Assembly (NCBI GenBank): GCA_964568735.1
Contig: CAZMRF010000057.1
Location: 1 to 34,520, forward strand
From: CAZMRF01 sp964568735
GTDB lineage: Bacteria > Acidobacteriota > Polarisedimenticolia > JACPZX01
Length of the DNA: 34,520 nucleotides
Direction of reading: 5' to 3'
This document shows, one piece after another, positions 26,512 through 33,939 of the stretch. Both the position numbers and the translations under genes were made by a program. The notes beneath the pieces were generated by a model that was given only the letters and a program-made list of their open reading frames with translations, did not search any database and was not told where the DNA came from. Each line of letters starts with the position of its first letter. Position 1 is the stretch's first letter.

Positions 26512-27087
26512 CTACGGGAGCGGATTCCCGTCCACGAGCGTCGTGCCAGGCTGGATCTCGTCGACCCTCCAGAGGAGCCAACCCTCCGGGGTCCTCATCC
26601 AGGACTCGCGCTGGACGACCGAGGTCCGGACTTCGTGCAGCGCTCCGTCAGGAAAGCGCTGCTGCCGCACCGTGCGCTGATCGATGACGGCATGCGCCGT
26701 GTCGCCCTCGAGCGTCAGCGCGACGATCGTCTCCGTCAGGCTGTCGAACCGCTCGATGCGACCGATGAACTGCCGGGTGCGCTCGTACATCTGCTCACGC
26801 GTGGAGACGTTTCCGTCCGGCGTGATCGTGTGGAACTCCGGGTGTCGCAGCCGCATCACCCGGTCGGGGTCGCGAGCGATGAAACCGGCCTCATTCTCGG
26901 CGTATCGAGCCTCGAGCTCGCGGCGCACGACAGCCACTGGATCTTCATCGGGCGCCGAGGCTGCCAGGTGCTTCTGCTGGCAGCCAACCCCGGCTGCGGC
27001 CACGACCAGCACGCCGGCGGAGATCCATCGTCTGAGCTGGCACATTCCATTCCATCCCACAGGCTTCGGCACCACGCTCGACGTCAT
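26512..27087 (-). CDS. SnoaL/DUF4440-like lipoprotein
   Basis: 191 aa. The ATG at 27087 overlaps the stop of the upstream MORN-like gene as ATGA, which suggests translational coupling. An internal ATG at 27045 (MCQLRRW...) is an alternative and would give a shorter n-region. The hydrophobic ISAGVLVVAAAGVGC ends in a lipobox Cys, so the protein is probably lipid-anchored. The mature domain (VAVVRRELEARYAENEAGFIARDPDRVMRL ... GDTAHAVIDQRTVRQQRF ... ESWMRTPEGWLLWRVDEI) follows the helix-plus-curved-sheet pattern of the NTF2-like DUF4440/SnoaL families. These bind small ligands or act as accessory domains; no catalytic residue can be assigned. Convergent with the serine hydrolase gene, 71 bp apart. 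Confidence 0.75.
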   Translation of the reverse strand: MTSSVVPKPVGWNGMCQLRRWISAGVLVVAAAGVGCQQKHLAASAPDEDPVAVVRRELEARYAENEAGFIARDPDRVMRLRHPEFHTITPDGNVSTREQMYERTRQFIGRIERFDSLTETIVALTLEGDTAHAVIDQRTVRQQRFPDGALHEVRTSVVQRESWMRTPEGWLLWRVDEIQPGTTLVDGNPLP

Positions 27088-27419
27088 GTTGGACGGGCCC
27101 TGGATCGAGAACGTTTCGCCTGCCGCCCTGTACTGCTGCGAGGTGGGATGTGCTTGACGCGCTTGGCTACTTTGGACCCGGCCTCGGGCTTTGGTTTCAT
27201 AGTGGTCACCTTGTAGATGCGACCTTGTTGATCGTAGGTGGTCCACTGCCCGACTTGCTGGCCGGCCTCGAAAGAGCCCGAGCGCATCCTGGTGCCGTCC
27301 TTTCTGTACCATTCCCAGTACCCGGTCGGCACTCCGTCGACGGTCTGACCCTTAGCCCAGATGGTCCCGTCCTGATGGTTCAGGACATGCTCCCTTGCGA
27401 CAGATCGTTTTGCAGCCAT
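27084..27419 (-). CDS. Small MORN-repeat-like protein
   Basis: 111 aa, soluble, no signal peptide. Residues 18-70 show two to three MORN-type units: DGTIWAKGQTVDGVPTGYWEWY, KDGTRMRSGSFEAGQQVGQW and TTYDQQGRIYKV. The G-x-W-x-x-Y-x-x-x-G pattern is that of the YwqK-like antitoxin/MORN families. The C-terminal 35 residues are very basic (KPKPEAGSKVAKRVK ... KRSRSRARPT) and might bind nucleic acid or a membrane surface. AGGAGG lies 7 nt before the ATG, a strong ribosome site. The stop overlaps the start of the lipoprotein gene. The gene is divergent from the nitrilase gene with only 37 bp between start codons. Function unknown; no toxin partner is visible. Confidence 0.75.
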   Translation of the reverse strand: MAAKRSVAREHVLNHQDGTIWAKGQTVDGVPTGYWEWYRKDGTRMRSGSFEAGQQVGQWTTYDQQGRIYKVTTMKPKPEAGSKVAKRVKHIPPRSSTGRQAKRSRSRARPT

Positions 27420-27456
27420 CCGTGAGCCTCCTGGAGGGTCATGCTAGCCTGTCGGC

Positions 27457-28251
27457 GTGACACGCGCTCGCTCGATAGCTGCTGCTCAGACCGTCCCGAT
27501 CCGCGGCGATATTGACGCCAACATCGAGCGCCACGCTCGACTCGTTCACGCAGCGGCGGAAGAGCAGGCGCAGATCCTCGTCTTTCCTGAGCTGTCGTTG
27601 ACGGGCTACGAATTGGATCTCGCCGATGAGCTGGCCTTCTCGGAGGCCGATCCGCGTCTGTCCCCTCTCGCCGAGCTGGCGTCCACCTTTCGTATGACCC
27701 TGATCGTCGGGGCCCCGGTCAGGATCGGATCCCGGCTTCACATCGGCGCGTTCATCCTCTCCCCGGATCGCGTGATCGACCTCTACACGAAGCATCGTTT
27801 GGGCGCCTTTCCCGCCAGCGTGAGTCCGGACGGCATCGTGCCTGCCGCCGAGGCGACCGTCTTTCATCCCGGCGACCGGAACCCGCTCGTCCATTTCGGC
27901 GAAAACACCGCCGCCGTGGCAATCTGCGCCGATACGGGGCGGCCGTCGCATCCCAGGGATGCAGCGGAGCGGGGCGCGAAGAGCTACCTCGCGAGCATGT
28001 TCGTCATCCCGGCCGACTTCGAGAAGGAAACCGGGAGCCTCAGATCCTACGCGGAACGCCACTCCATGGCCGTCGTCTTCGCGAACTACGGCGGCCCGTC
28101 GGGCGGGCTCCCCTCTGGAGGAGGAAGCTCGATCTGGTCCGAGAAGGGAGAGCTGCTGGCCCGGCTCGAGAGCGTCGGAGCCGGCCTTGCGGTCGCCATC
28201 GAAGACGACGCCGGGTGGCGTGCCAGGACGGTCATGGTCGGCGGCATCTGA
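27457..28251 (+). CDS. Nitrilase-superfamily carbon-nitrogen hydrolase
   Basis: 264 aa, cytosolic. The Glu-Lys-Cys triad of the family is complete: Glu45 in LVFPELSLTGYE, Lys112 in YTKHRLGAF, Cys157 in AAVAICADTGRP. Length and the FPE, K-H and C-D contexts match the amidase/N-carbamoyl-hydrolase branches, which cleave C-N bonds of amides. The usual Glu after the lysine loop is not obvious. Substrate unknown. The start is GTG and the only candidate that begins at the first strand of the fold; no Shine-Dalgarno is at a normal distance. The 37-bp gap to the divergent MORN-like gene is too short for two separate promoters, so these must overlap or lie inside coding sequence. Confidence 0.85.
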   Translation: MTRARSIAAAQTVPIRGDIDANIERHARLVHAAAEEQAQILVFPELSLTGYELDLADELAFSEADPRLSPLAELASTFRMTLIVGAPVRIGSRLHIGAFILSPDRVIDLYTKHRLGAFPASVSPDGIVPAAEATVFHPGDRNPLVHFGENTAAVAICADTGRPSHPRDAAERGAKSYLASMFVIPADFEKETGSLRSYAERHSMAVVFANYGGPSGGLPSGGGSSIWSEKGELLARLESVGAGLAVAIEDDAGWRARTVMVGGI

Positions 28252-28377
28252 GCCACAGAAAGGCCATTGCCATGACCATCGTCCCCGGAATCCTGGATCG
28301 ATCCGCTCCAGCAACCTCCGTTCCGATGGCAGGAATGAGCCTCGCCGCCTTCGGCTTCATCCCCACTCAGGCACCGC

Positions 28378-28728
28378 TCAGACGACAGGTGGCTCACCCT
28401 GATACCAGCGCCTGAGACGAGCCGTGCGAAAGACCAGCGTCGAGAGCGCTGTCAGGGCCGCCACGCTACCCAGGATAAGTATCAGCCTCGATACCGGTTC
28501 CCCGGCCTGCGATCTCGAGGCAGCGAGGACAACAAGCGTTCTCACCCACTCGGCAGCACCCAGCACGAGGGCCACCTGGAGAAGCTGCACGGCCCATCGG
28601 CGCCTCACCCCCAGGATCCCCAGCAGTACCAGCACGACACCCACCATCAAGATGTTGCCGGCCCGCAGGAAGTGCGCCGCCAGAACCGGGAGGCTGAGCA
28701 CCGCGGGAAGGAGCTGAATCACGATCAA
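28378..28728 (-). CDS. Small four-helix membrane protein
   Basis: 116 aa with four hydrophobic segments (near 2-20, 22-41, 46-67, 80-101) and short charged loops. It starts with TTG, preceded by GGAGG at 6 nt; the TTG overlaps the TGA stop of the glycosylase gene (TTGA), so the two are probably translationally coupled. A GTG two codons later is an alternative. I do not recognise the family. The link to a DNA repair gene may be only positional. Confidence 0.7.
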   Translation of the reverse strand: MIVIQLLPAVLSLPVLAAHFLRAGNILMVGVVLVLLGILGVRRRWAVQLLQVALVLGAAEWVRTLVVLAASRSQAGEPVSRLILILGSVAALTALSTLVFRTARLRRWYQGEPPVV

Positions 28729-29303
28729 CTTCGACCTCCACCGACGCGTCCGTGCCGGAAGCAGTCGATGGCGTGATCGTTGACCATGCCGACCGCCTGC
28801 ATCAAGGCGTAACAGATTGTCGAGCCGACGAACTTGAAGCCTCGCTTCACCAGGTCCGCGCTCAAGGCATCTGACTCTCGAGTCCGTGCCGGTACCTCGT
28901 GACCCGAACGCTGCTGATTCACAATCGGCTCTCCCCCGACGAAGCGCCAGAGGTACGCGTCGAAGCTTCCGATCTCACGCTGAACAGCGAGGAACGCCCT
29001 GGCGTTGCGCACAGTGCTTTCGACCTTGAGGCGGTTTCGGACGATTCCAGGGTCTTGAAGAAGGCGCTCGATCCGTGCCGGCGTGAATCTCGCCACGCGC
29101 ACGGGATCGAAATGGGCGAATGCCTTGCGGTACGCATCACGCTTCTTGAGGATCGTCTCCCAGCTCAGCCCCGCCTGCGCTCCCTCGAGCGTCAGAAACT
29201 CGAAGAGGACTCTGTCGTCGTGGACCGGCACCCCCCACTCGCGATCGTGATACTCAATGCTGGGCGGCGTGCGAGCCCAGGCACACCGGATAAGCTGACC
29301 CAT
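28725..29303 (-). CDS. tag: DNA-3-methyladenine glycosylase I
   Basis: Base-excision repair enzyme that removes 3-methyladenine from alkylated DNA. 192 aa from the ATG at 29303, supported by GGGAG 7 nt upstream; a start 45 nt further up lacks this. The sequence follows E. coli Tag closely: RCAW with zinc ligand Cys7, YHDREWGVP with His19, LEGAQAGLSWETILKKR with catalytic Glu40, DPGIVRNRLKVES, KRGFKFVGSTICYALMQAVGMVNDH and the zinc pair H-x3-C in DHAIDC. All four zinc ligands and the active-site Glu are present, so it should be active. It is the first gene of a two-gene unit with the small membrane protein. Confidence 0.95.
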   Translation of the reverse strand: MGQLIRCAWARTPPSIEYHDREWGVPVHDDRVLFEFLTLEGAQAGLSWETILKKRDAYRKAFAHFDPVRVARFTPARIERLLQDPGIVRNRLKVESTVRNARAFLAVQREIGSFDAYLWRFVGGEPIVNQQRSGHEVPARTRESDALSADLVKRGFKFVGSTICYALMQAVGMVNDHAIDCFRHGRVGGGRS

Positions 29304-29373
29304 GACTCTTCTCCCGCGTGGTGCAAACTCCGACGCGCCACAGTCCACGCCCGCTTGGACAGGCCTTCCAACT

Positions 29374-29462
29374 GTCGGCTGAACGCTAGTTGGGTAGTCG
29401 GCTGTTCGCTAGTTCATGCGTCGACCCATCGCAGGCCGTCCGGCCGGCCAACGCTACCCAAC
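29374..29462. repeat. Pair of 18-bp direct repeats with a 9-bp inverted repeat
   Basis: The 18 bases at 29374-29391 recur at 29397-29414 with two mismatches (GTCGGCTG..CGCTAGTT), a 23-nt period. GTTGGGTAG at 29389-29397 is repeated inverted as CTACCCAAC at 29454-29462, across the stop codon of the TolB-like gene. CCAACT (29368-29373) and AGTTGG (29388-29393) also pair. The site lies between the TolB-like gene and tag and could be an operator for tag or a scar of recombination. Confidence 0.5.
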
Positions 29463-30410
29463 CGTGGTCGAGGCCGCCAGCTCAAGATCGACGACGAAGA
29501 TCCCGATCGTTTCGCCGCGCTCACGGTTGAAGACAATCCGCTTCCCGTCAGGCGAGACGTTCGCGCGTCCATCGAAGTAATCGGCCGACGGAAAAGAAAT
29601 CTGCTGCTGCTGCGATCCATCGGACTTCATGACGAAGAGCGAGAATGGGCCCGTGCGCCGAGAGGAGAAGACGATGTGGTTACCATCGGGGGTCCAGGCC
29701 GGCCAGCCGTCTTCCGGCTCATCATCGGTCACGTTGGCCGGGCCGGAGCCATCGCGGCTCCTCACGATGATGTCGTCACGGCCGGCGGAGAGGTTCGTCA
29801 GGTAGACGATTCGGTCGCCCTTCGGTGAGACACGGGCACAGGTGTCGTCATCGCCGCTGGTGACGAGCCGTCGGACCACCTTCTCACCAGGGGTCACTTC
29901 ATAGATCTGGAACTTGCTCCCATCGCGGGTGGAGCTGAACAGGATCGTCTTGCCATCCGAAGACCAGTAGGGGTGGATGTCTCTTCCAGGGTTGTTCGAC
30001 AGGTTCACCAGGCTGCTGCCGTCAGCCTTCATGACGTACACCTCTTCGTTCCCGTCACGATCCGAGACGAACGCGATGGCCGCGTTATCTGGCGACCAGT
30101 CCGGGAAGTTGCTGTTCGACGGTCCCTGAGTCAGCTGCTCTCCGTGCAACCCGTCTCGAGTCATGACGTGGATCTGCCACGTCCCTCCCCGATTCGATTG
30201 GTAGAGTATCCGCGACCCGTCTTTCGACCAGTGTGGATAGGCGTACTTCACACCATCATCCCACAGCACCCGTTGCGGCTCCGCCCTTGTCGGCGGCCCG
30301 GGCCGCGCCTCCGGTTCGCTCGCCATTCCGCGGCCAGGCTGAACCGACAACGCCACAAGGACAGCAAAAGCCATACATGCCTGCCCACTCACCACTCGCA
30401 GAATTCTCAC
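29454..30410 (-). CDS. Exported TolB-like (PD40) beta-propeller protein
   Basis: 318 aa. The start is GTG, with GGAGGT 3-4 nt before it. A signal peptide (VVSGQACMAFAVLVALSVQPGRGMA) precedes about six PD40/WD40-like units: YPHWSKDGSRILYQSNRGG, FPDWSPDNAAIAFVSDRDG, HPYWSSDGKTILFSSTRDG, CARVSPKGDRIVYLTN, WPAWTPDGNHIVFSSRRTG and RANVSPDGKRIVFNRERG. This is the propeller half of TolB-type proteins without the N-terminal TolB domain, so a partner or ligand-binding role in the periplasm is likely, not Tol-Pal function. It is not related in sequence to the FVVVW proteins. It seems to be transcribed alone. Confidence 0.8.
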   Translation of the reverse strand: MRILRVVSGQACMAFAVLVALSVQPGRGMASEPEARPGPPTRAEPQRVLWDDGVKYAYPHWSKDGSRILYQSNRGGTWQIHVMTRDGLHGEQLTQGPSNSNFPDWSPDNAAIAFVSDRDGNEEVYVMKADGSSLVNLSNNPGRDIHPYWSSDGKTILFSSTRDGSKFQIYEVTPGEKVVRRLVTSGDDDTCARVSPKGDRIVYLTNLSAGRDDIIVRSRDGSGPANVTDDEPEDGWPAWTPDGNHIVFSSRRTGPFSLFVMKSDGSQQQQISFPSADYFDGRANVSPDGKRIVFNRERGETIGIFVVDLELAASTTVG

Positions 30411-30766
30411 CGGACCTCCGTCACCTGCATGCCATCGTTAGCTCGCTATCTACTTGTGCATGCTCCCGACCACCTGTGTACCACGGGGGTGTCGTGGCGG
30501 GCGGCGTTGCTGATGGTCATTGTACACCCCACAGCTTCCTCCCTCTGCCGTGATCCGCACACGCCGCTGATTCGGAGAGGCGAAGTAACCAGTTTGTGGA
30601 GAGGTGATCCCCTGAGGGCTGCATTCCGGGCGGGAGCCAGCAGAGGGCGCTTCGGGGCGCGGACGCGAAGTCAGGTGGGGCTTTCGTGCGGCCGCGTTTG
30701 CTCGCAACCGGATCGCCGTGAAGCGGGAGTCGGCCATGACGGCGGGCACGAGCGACGATTGACGCA
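30411..30766. other. Intergenic region of 356 bp without a recognised gene
   Basis: It should hold the promoter of the TolB-like gene and the end of the sigma-factor operon. An open minus-strand frame runs through part of it (30450-30878) but overlaps the small membrane gene, has no ribosome site and resembles no family I know. A modest stem (CTTCG/CGAAG near 30650-30670) is visible. Nothing else stands out. Confidence 0.4.
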
Positions 30767-31075
30767 TCACTGCCGCCCCACTGGCCTCGTGGCCGTGAGC
30801 TCGATGGCCAGGAGGATACGCCGCCCCATCCGTGTCAGAACGACGGCGAGGGCGAATGTGCACCACGTGATCAGGCATGTCAGGGCCGCCACCGCAGCGG
30901 ATATGACGTGCATCACGCGGGCGACGTCGGGAGTTCCCCGCGACACGTGAGCGAGCCAGAGGTACGACGCGAGCGTCGCCACGACTGTCACCCAGCCGAG
31001 CCCGAAGATGCGCTTGTGCGTCCGTTCCATCGCGTCCAGCACGTTGCGCAGCGTCGGATCCGATTCATCCTTCAT
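30767..31075 (-). CDS. Small two-helix membrane protein downstream of the sigma factor
   Basis: 102 aa with a cytosolic N-terminus of about 27 residues and two hydrophobic stretches (near 25-45 and 55-83). AGGAGG sits 5 nt before the ATG, and the start overlaps the last 11 nt of the sigma-factor gene, so expression is coupled. Its place after an ECF sigma gene invites the idea of an anti-sigma factor, but no zinc-binding HxxxCxxC motif is present and the N-terminus is short. The function is therefore unassigned. Confidence 0.7.
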   Translation of the reverse strand: MKDESDPTLRNVLDAMERTHKRIFGLGWVTVVATLASYLWLAHVSRGTPDVARVMHVISAAVAALTCLITWCTFALAVVLTRMGRRILLAIELTATRPVGRQ

Positions 31076-31613
31076 TGAGACCTCCTGTGTTGCCGCGGCC
31101 TCGGCGAAGCACCGAGAGGCCGTATGCGAGCCGTGATTTCACCGTGCCGAGCGGCAGCTCGAGCACCGCTGCGACCTCCGGCAGGGACAGCCCTTCCTGA
31201 AAGTGCAGTATCAGGACAGTGCGACTGGCCGGCGATACGTCGCCCCGCTCCAACACCTCCACCAGCGTTTCGTCATTCGGAGGCGTCCCAGGTGCGGGGA
31301 TGGTCTCCAGCAACGCGACCTCTCCGGGGTCATCGAGCCACCGCCGTTCCTTCTTCATTTGACGTAATCCGATTCGCTTGGCGATGCGAAATGCCCAAGG
31401 CCGGAACAGTTCCGGTCGCATGAGCTGGCCGAGGCTTCGGTACACGATGATCATCGTTTCCTGCACGACGTCATCCGCTGATGAAGTCCCGACGAGCCCC
31501 CGTACGACACGTTGAAGCGACGGACGAATGCTTCTCAGCAACAGCTCCAACGCGTCACGATCCCCTGCCTGGGCCCGCAACACCCACAGCGCTTCACGGG
31601 CTGTCTGGTTCAT
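31065..31613 (-). CDS. ECF-type RNA polymerase sigma factor
   Basis: 182 aa. Region 2 is seen in DALELLLRSIRPSLQRVVRGLVGTSSADDVVQETMIIVYRS and PWAFRIAKRIGLRQMKKERRW (core binding and -10 recognition). Region 4 is seen in RTVLILHFQEGLSLPEVAAVLELPLGTVKSRLAYGLSVLRR, a helix-turn-helix for the -35 element. Length and order are normal for ECF (group 4) factors. The start ATG has no evident Shine-Dalgarno. Upstream, GTAGAGGC occurs twice 15 nt apart (near 31621 and 31636), which could be a repeated operator. The following small membrane gene may control its activity. Target genes are not apparent in this window. Confidence 0.9.
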   Translation of the reverse strand: MNQTAREALWVLRAQAGDRDALELLLRSIRPSLQRVVRGLVGTSSADDVVQETMIIVYRSLGQLMRPELFRPWAFRIAKRIGLRQMKKERRWLDDPGEVALLETIPAPGTPPNDETLVEVLERGDVSPASRTVLILHFQEGLSLPEVAAVLELPLGTVKSRLAYGLSVLRRGRGNTGGLNEG

Positions 31614-31733
31614 TCAGCTGGTAGAGGCACGCTCAGTAGAGGCTCGTTCCTCGGGAAGAGTTCGAATTGGCGAAGGGGAAGATGACGGATCGATGATGTC
31701 GAGTTGCGAATCGACCGGTATGTGGCGAGTGGA
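31614..31733. promoter_or_regulatory. Gap between rex and the sigma-factor gene
   Basis: 120 bp, upstream of the sigma gene and downstream of rex on the same strand. GTAGAGGC is repeated 15 nt apart close to the sigma start. No clear terminator for the nuo-rex operon was seen. Confidence 0.3.
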
Positions 31734-32398
31734 TTATTTGAGAGTTGCATCTCCGGCGTTAACGGGCCGGGCGCGCTTCGGGGAGCGGGTGAGGCGGGAG
31801 GAGAGTCCTTCGAGGTGGACTTTCAGGTCGACCGACTTGAGATGGAGGCCCGGGGGGGCTTCGAGGACTCCCGGCACGAAATTCAGGACGGCGCGGATCC
31901 CGGCCCGGGCCGCCTGGTCGAGGGCCTTCTGCCCCGCGGAGGGCGGGACCGCGAGGATCGCAATCTCCACGCCGTGGCGTCGGACGAACGCGGCGAGCTC
32001 TCGCGGCGTGCGGACGGGCACGCCCCTCCGCGAGGTCGTCCCGATCTTCGACCTGTCGGGATCGAAGAGCGCGAGGACCTGGAAGCCTCCGGTATTGAAG
32101 CCGCTCGAGTCCGCGAGGGCCATGCCGAGGTTGCCCGCCCCCAGGATGACCACGCCGTGGTCGCGATCCAGACCCAGGATGCGGACGATCTGTGACTTGA
32201 GGCGGGAGACCTCGTAGCCGACGCCCCGAACCCCGAACTGGCCGAACTGCGTCAGATCCTTGCGGACGAGCGCCGGTTTCACGCCCGAGGCCTTCGCGAG
32301 GTCATCCGATGCGACAACGGGGCGCCCGGACGCTTCGCACCGCGCCAGGGCTCTCAGATAAAGCGACAGCCTCGTCGTGGATACGTCGGAGGGCTCAT
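31734..32398 (-). CDS. rex: Redox-sensing transcriptional repressor Rex
   Basis: DNA-binding repressor that senses the NADH/NAD+ ratio and controls respiratory genes. About 220 aa. An N-terminal winged helix (STTRLSLYLRALARCEASG ... VRKDLTQFGQFGVRGVGYEV) is followed by a Rossmann domain with GAGNLG and the LALFDPD and RRGVPVRTPREL segments, then the C-terminal FVPGVLEAPPGLHLKSVDLKVHLEGLSSRL that forms the domain-swapped helix. All core motifs are intact. The start is a problem: in the intact frame no ATG, GTG or TTG lies between the end of nuoN and the first conserved residues. An ATG at 32398 is out of frame by one base; one more C in the following CCC would give MSPSDVSTTRLSLYL, a normal Rex start. 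A CTG at 32468 overlapping the nuoN stop is the other option. Confidence 0.85.
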
Positions 32399-32464
32399 CG
32401 GCGCCAGGTGAGAGCTGTGCCCTGGGGCGTGCAGGTCGCCCTCGGGAAGGGCGCGCCCTCCGGG

Positions 32465-33928
32465 TCAGAGGGTCACCCGGAAGATCCCGGTGAAGAACTC
32501 GGCCACGGGGCCCGGGTAGATCCCCAGGATGAGGACGCCGGCGACGGAAGCGGCAAGGGCGAGAGTGACGGGGATTGAGACCTGAATGGGGCCGGGCTCG
32601 GTGGCCGGTTCCCTGAAATACATGTAGAGGACGACCCGCAGGTAGTACGCCGCGGAGATGACCGAGTTGATGCCGAGCAGGACCGCCAGGGGGACGAGGT
32701 CCGCGTCGAGCGCCGCCTTGAAGATGTAGAACTTGGCGACGAATCCGCCCGTGAGGGGCACGCCCGTGAGGGCGAGCATGAAGAGCGTCATCGCCGCCGC
32801 GGTCATCGGCTCGCGCCGCCCCAGCCCCGCGTACGCTTGCAGCAGCTCTCCCATCTCGTCCCCCTCGCGGGTCTGCTCGACGAGGTGGATGACGGCGAAG
32901 GCTCCGAGGTTCATGAAGGCGTAGGCGGCGAGGTAGAAATAGATGCTGGAGATCCCATCGTCGCTGCGGCAGACGACGGCGACGAGGAGGTATCCCGCAT
33001 GGGCGATGCTCGAGTAGGCCAGGATCCGCTTGATGTTGTTCTGGGCCAGTGCCACCAGGTTGCCGGCGGTCATGGTCAGGAAGGCGATGACGGCGAGGAG
33101 GCCTGCCCACTTCGCGACCGAGGCATCCCCCCAGAAGACCGACGTCAGGATCCTCAAGATGGCCGCGAAGCCCGCGGCCTTCGTCCCGGCGATCATGAAG
33201 CCGGTGACTGGCGTGGGAGCGCCCTGATAGACGTCCGGGAGCCAGAAGTGGAAGGGGAAGGCCGCGATCTTGAAGAGAAACCCGATGAGCGTCAGGGCGA
33301 ACCCGGCGAGCAGGAGGCTGCGGCCCCCGGCGCCGGAGATCGCGGCGGCCGCGGCCATGTTCCGCAGCTCGAGGGTCCCCGTCGCACCGTAGAGGAGCGC
33401 CATCCCGTACAGCGTGAATCCCGTCGAGAAGGCGCCCATCAGGAAATACTTCATGGACGCCTCCAGGGATCGCTCCTGGTGGCGCGTGAAGCCGGACATG
33501 ATGTAGAGCGGAAGTGACAGGATCTCCAGGCCCAGGAAGAGGCCAAGAAGACTTGTGGAGCCCGCCATCATCGTCATCCCCGCGGTGGCGAAGAGCATCA
33601 GCGCGTAGAACTCGCCGTGCTCGACTCCCTTGCGGCGCAGGTCGGCCATGGAGAGCAGTATCGCGAGCAGCGCTGTCGTCAGGAAGAGAACGTCGAAGGC
33701 CAGGGCGAAGCGGTCCACCGCCACGAGGCCACTCATCACGATCCTAGGCGACTCCCAGAGCACCCAGACCGACCGGCCCGCGAGAAGGACCGCGAGAATC
33801 GCGACCGGCCCCGCGAGGAGGCGAACCGCTTTCGTGCCCACGGCGAGGAGGACGGCGGCCAGACCCCCGGCGCTGAGACAGAGGAAGGGGCCTACGGCCT
33901 CCCAGTCGATGGCGGGCATGCTCGACAT
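32465..33928 (-). CDS. nuoN: NADH-quinone oxidoreductase subunit N
   Basis: 487 aa integral-membrane antiporter-like subunit of complex I, the innermost of the three proton-pumping subunits. About 14 hydrophobic helices. Family motifs include LGLEILSLPLYIMSGF, SLEASMKYFLMGAFSTGFTLYGMALLYGATG with the conserved lysine of helix 7 (MKYF), FKIAAFPFHFWLPDVYQGAPTPVTGF, NIKRILAYSSIAHAGYLLVA, and ALTGVPLTGGFVAKFYIF. AGGAG 7 nt before the ATG fixes the start (a second ATG three codons in is possible). It follows nuoL by 11 nt and precedes rex, so all three are probably one transcript. It appears complete and functional. Confidence 0.95.
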   Translation of the reverse strand: MSSMPAIDWEAVGPFLCLSAGGLAAVLLAVGTKAVRLLAGPVAILAVLLAGRSVWVLWESPRIVMSGLVAVDRFALAFDVLFLTTALLAILLSMADLRRKGVEHGEFYALMLFATAGMTMMAGSTSLLGLFLGLEILSLPLYIMSGFTRHQERSLEASMKYFLMGAFSTGFTLYGMALLYGATGTLELRNMAAAAAISGAGGRSLLLAGFALTLIGFLFKIAAFPFHFWLPDVYQGAPTPVTGFMIAGTKAAGFAAILRILTSVFWGDASVAKWAGLLAVIAFLTMTAGNLVALAQNNIKRILAYSSIAHAGYLLVAVVCRSDDGISSIYFYLAAYAFMNLGAFAVIHLVEQTREGDEMGELLQAYAGLGRREPMTAAAMTLFMLALTGVPLTGGFVAKFYIFKAALDADLVPLAVLLGINSVISAAYYLRVVLYMYFREPATEPGPIQVSIPVTLALAASVAGVLILGIYPGPVAEFFTGIFRVTL

Positions 33929-33939
33929 CCTCTATCTCC

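Noticed and set aside
28272..28415. Small plus-strand frame of 47 codons after the nitrilase gene, with AAAGG 8 nt upstream
   Set aside because: It overlaps the 3' end of the small membrane gene, has no recognisable feature and is short enough to occur by chance; it stays a weak possibility.
30450..30878. 142-codon minus-strand frame across the 356-bp gap
   Set aside because: It overlaps the small membrane gene downstream of the sigma factor, lacks a ribosome site and matches no family I know.
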